Assembly: GCA_011009095.1 (NCBI GenBank)
Contig: VTPC01089975.1
Span: forward strand, 73,644 to 137,643
From: Ignelater luminosus
Lineage: Eukaryota > Arthropoda > Insecta > Coleoptera > Elateridae
Direction of reading: 5' to 3'
Length of the DNA stretch: 64,000 nt
Made by a program: the position numbers and the translations under genes. Below are positions 63,876 through 64,000 of this stretch, piece by piece. The notes under the pieces were generated by a model. It was not told the DNA's origin and did not search any database. It worked only from the letters and a program-made list of their open reading frames with translations. The stretch's first letter is position 1. Each line of letters begins with the position of its first letter.

Positions 63876-63943
63876 CCGAGATGGCGACACGGTCTGCCGC
63901 AGGATGAAGCATAACTTCCGAGCTAAATCCATCAGCAAAGCTT
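63876..63943 (-). CDS. Candidate upstream exon (possible SoxD 5' coding exon)
   Basis: A 68-nt GC-richer block lies in AT-rich DNA. On the minus strand a classic acceptor precedes it (CTAAT branch-like site, then TTTAACTTACAG, AG at 63945-63944), and GTAAAAG follows it as a donor (from 63875). One frame is open throughout (contains MDLARKLCFILRQTVSPSR) and ends in phase 0, which fits the phase-0 start of the SoxD exon at 30279. It has an ATG at 63932. A second frame is also open (SFADGFSSEVMLHPAADRV). The plus strand has a donor-like GTAAGT at 63946 too, so orientation is not certain. I recognise no protein family, and the link to SoxD is only phase and strand. Confidence 0.3.
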
Positions 63944-64000
63944 CTGTAAGTTAAATTAGTAGAAAAGAAACGACAATTGTTAATTATTTCTTGTAGGTGA

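Noticed and set aside
1..64000. CRISPR arrays, operons, bacterial promoters or viral integrations
   Set aside because: No spaced direct-repeat arrays or compact gene clusters occur. Introns, poly(A) signals and transposons mark this as animal nuclear DNA, and no recognisable viral gene was seen.

Overview
The window is AT-rich animal DNA, almost certainly insect. The evidence is one gene with a diagnostic SoxD HMG box, very short introns (56 and 71 bp) next to a very long non-coding flank, and a relic load typical of insects: mariner, hAT MITEs, and jockey/R1/RTE-like LINEs. The short introns and the transposon mix would suit a beetle, but nothing here fixes the order. I found no bacterial features, operons, CRISPR arrays, rRNA or tRNA genes.

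The only well-supported cellular gene lies on the minus strand at 28725-30279. It holds the last three coding exons of a SoxD transcription factor (Sox5/6/13; Drosophila Sox102F). In order they encode a glutamine-rich coiled coil, a proline/serine-rich linker with a PLNL-type CtBP-binding motif, and the complete HMG box and C-terminus. Reading phases join exactly across both introns, giving 475 codons before the stop. The N-terminal exon or exons must lie upstream at higher coordinates. A 68-nt exon-like block at 63876-63943, with good minus-strand splice signals and a compatible phase, is one unproven candidate. If it is right, a 33.6-kb intron fills most of the right half of the window. A possible extra 3' exon with poly(A) signals lies at 28360-28471.

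The left half (1-28 kb) is intergenic or downstream of SoxD and carries mobile-element debris. This comprises a 1.27-kb mariner with intact inverted repeats and TA duplication but a dead transposase, nested in an older repeat (4.6-6.1 kb); a two-copy tandem repeat (14.6-14.9 kb); a LINE 3' end (15.4-15.7 kb); and a probable LINE 5' end (19.2-20.8 kb). A dense cluster at 22.0-24.1 kb holds a hammerhead-ribozyme-like motif, a LINE reverse-transcriptase fragment, and three hAT-like non-autonomous elements, two of which have clear target-site duplications and one a near-match.

The right half (30.3-64 kb) is mostly featureless AT-rich DNA. It carries a LINE fragment near 41.05 kb, a LINE relic at 50.0-50.7 kb, palindromic MITE-like repeats at 36.1, 53.5 and 58.0 kb, a transposon-derived protein fragment at 62.0 kb and an RT scrap at 63.4 kb. 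GC-richer islands at 47.6-48.1 and 52.3-52.5 kb could be promoter or enhancer DNA of SoxD. The most unusual single signal is the hammerhead-like fold at 21990-22033.
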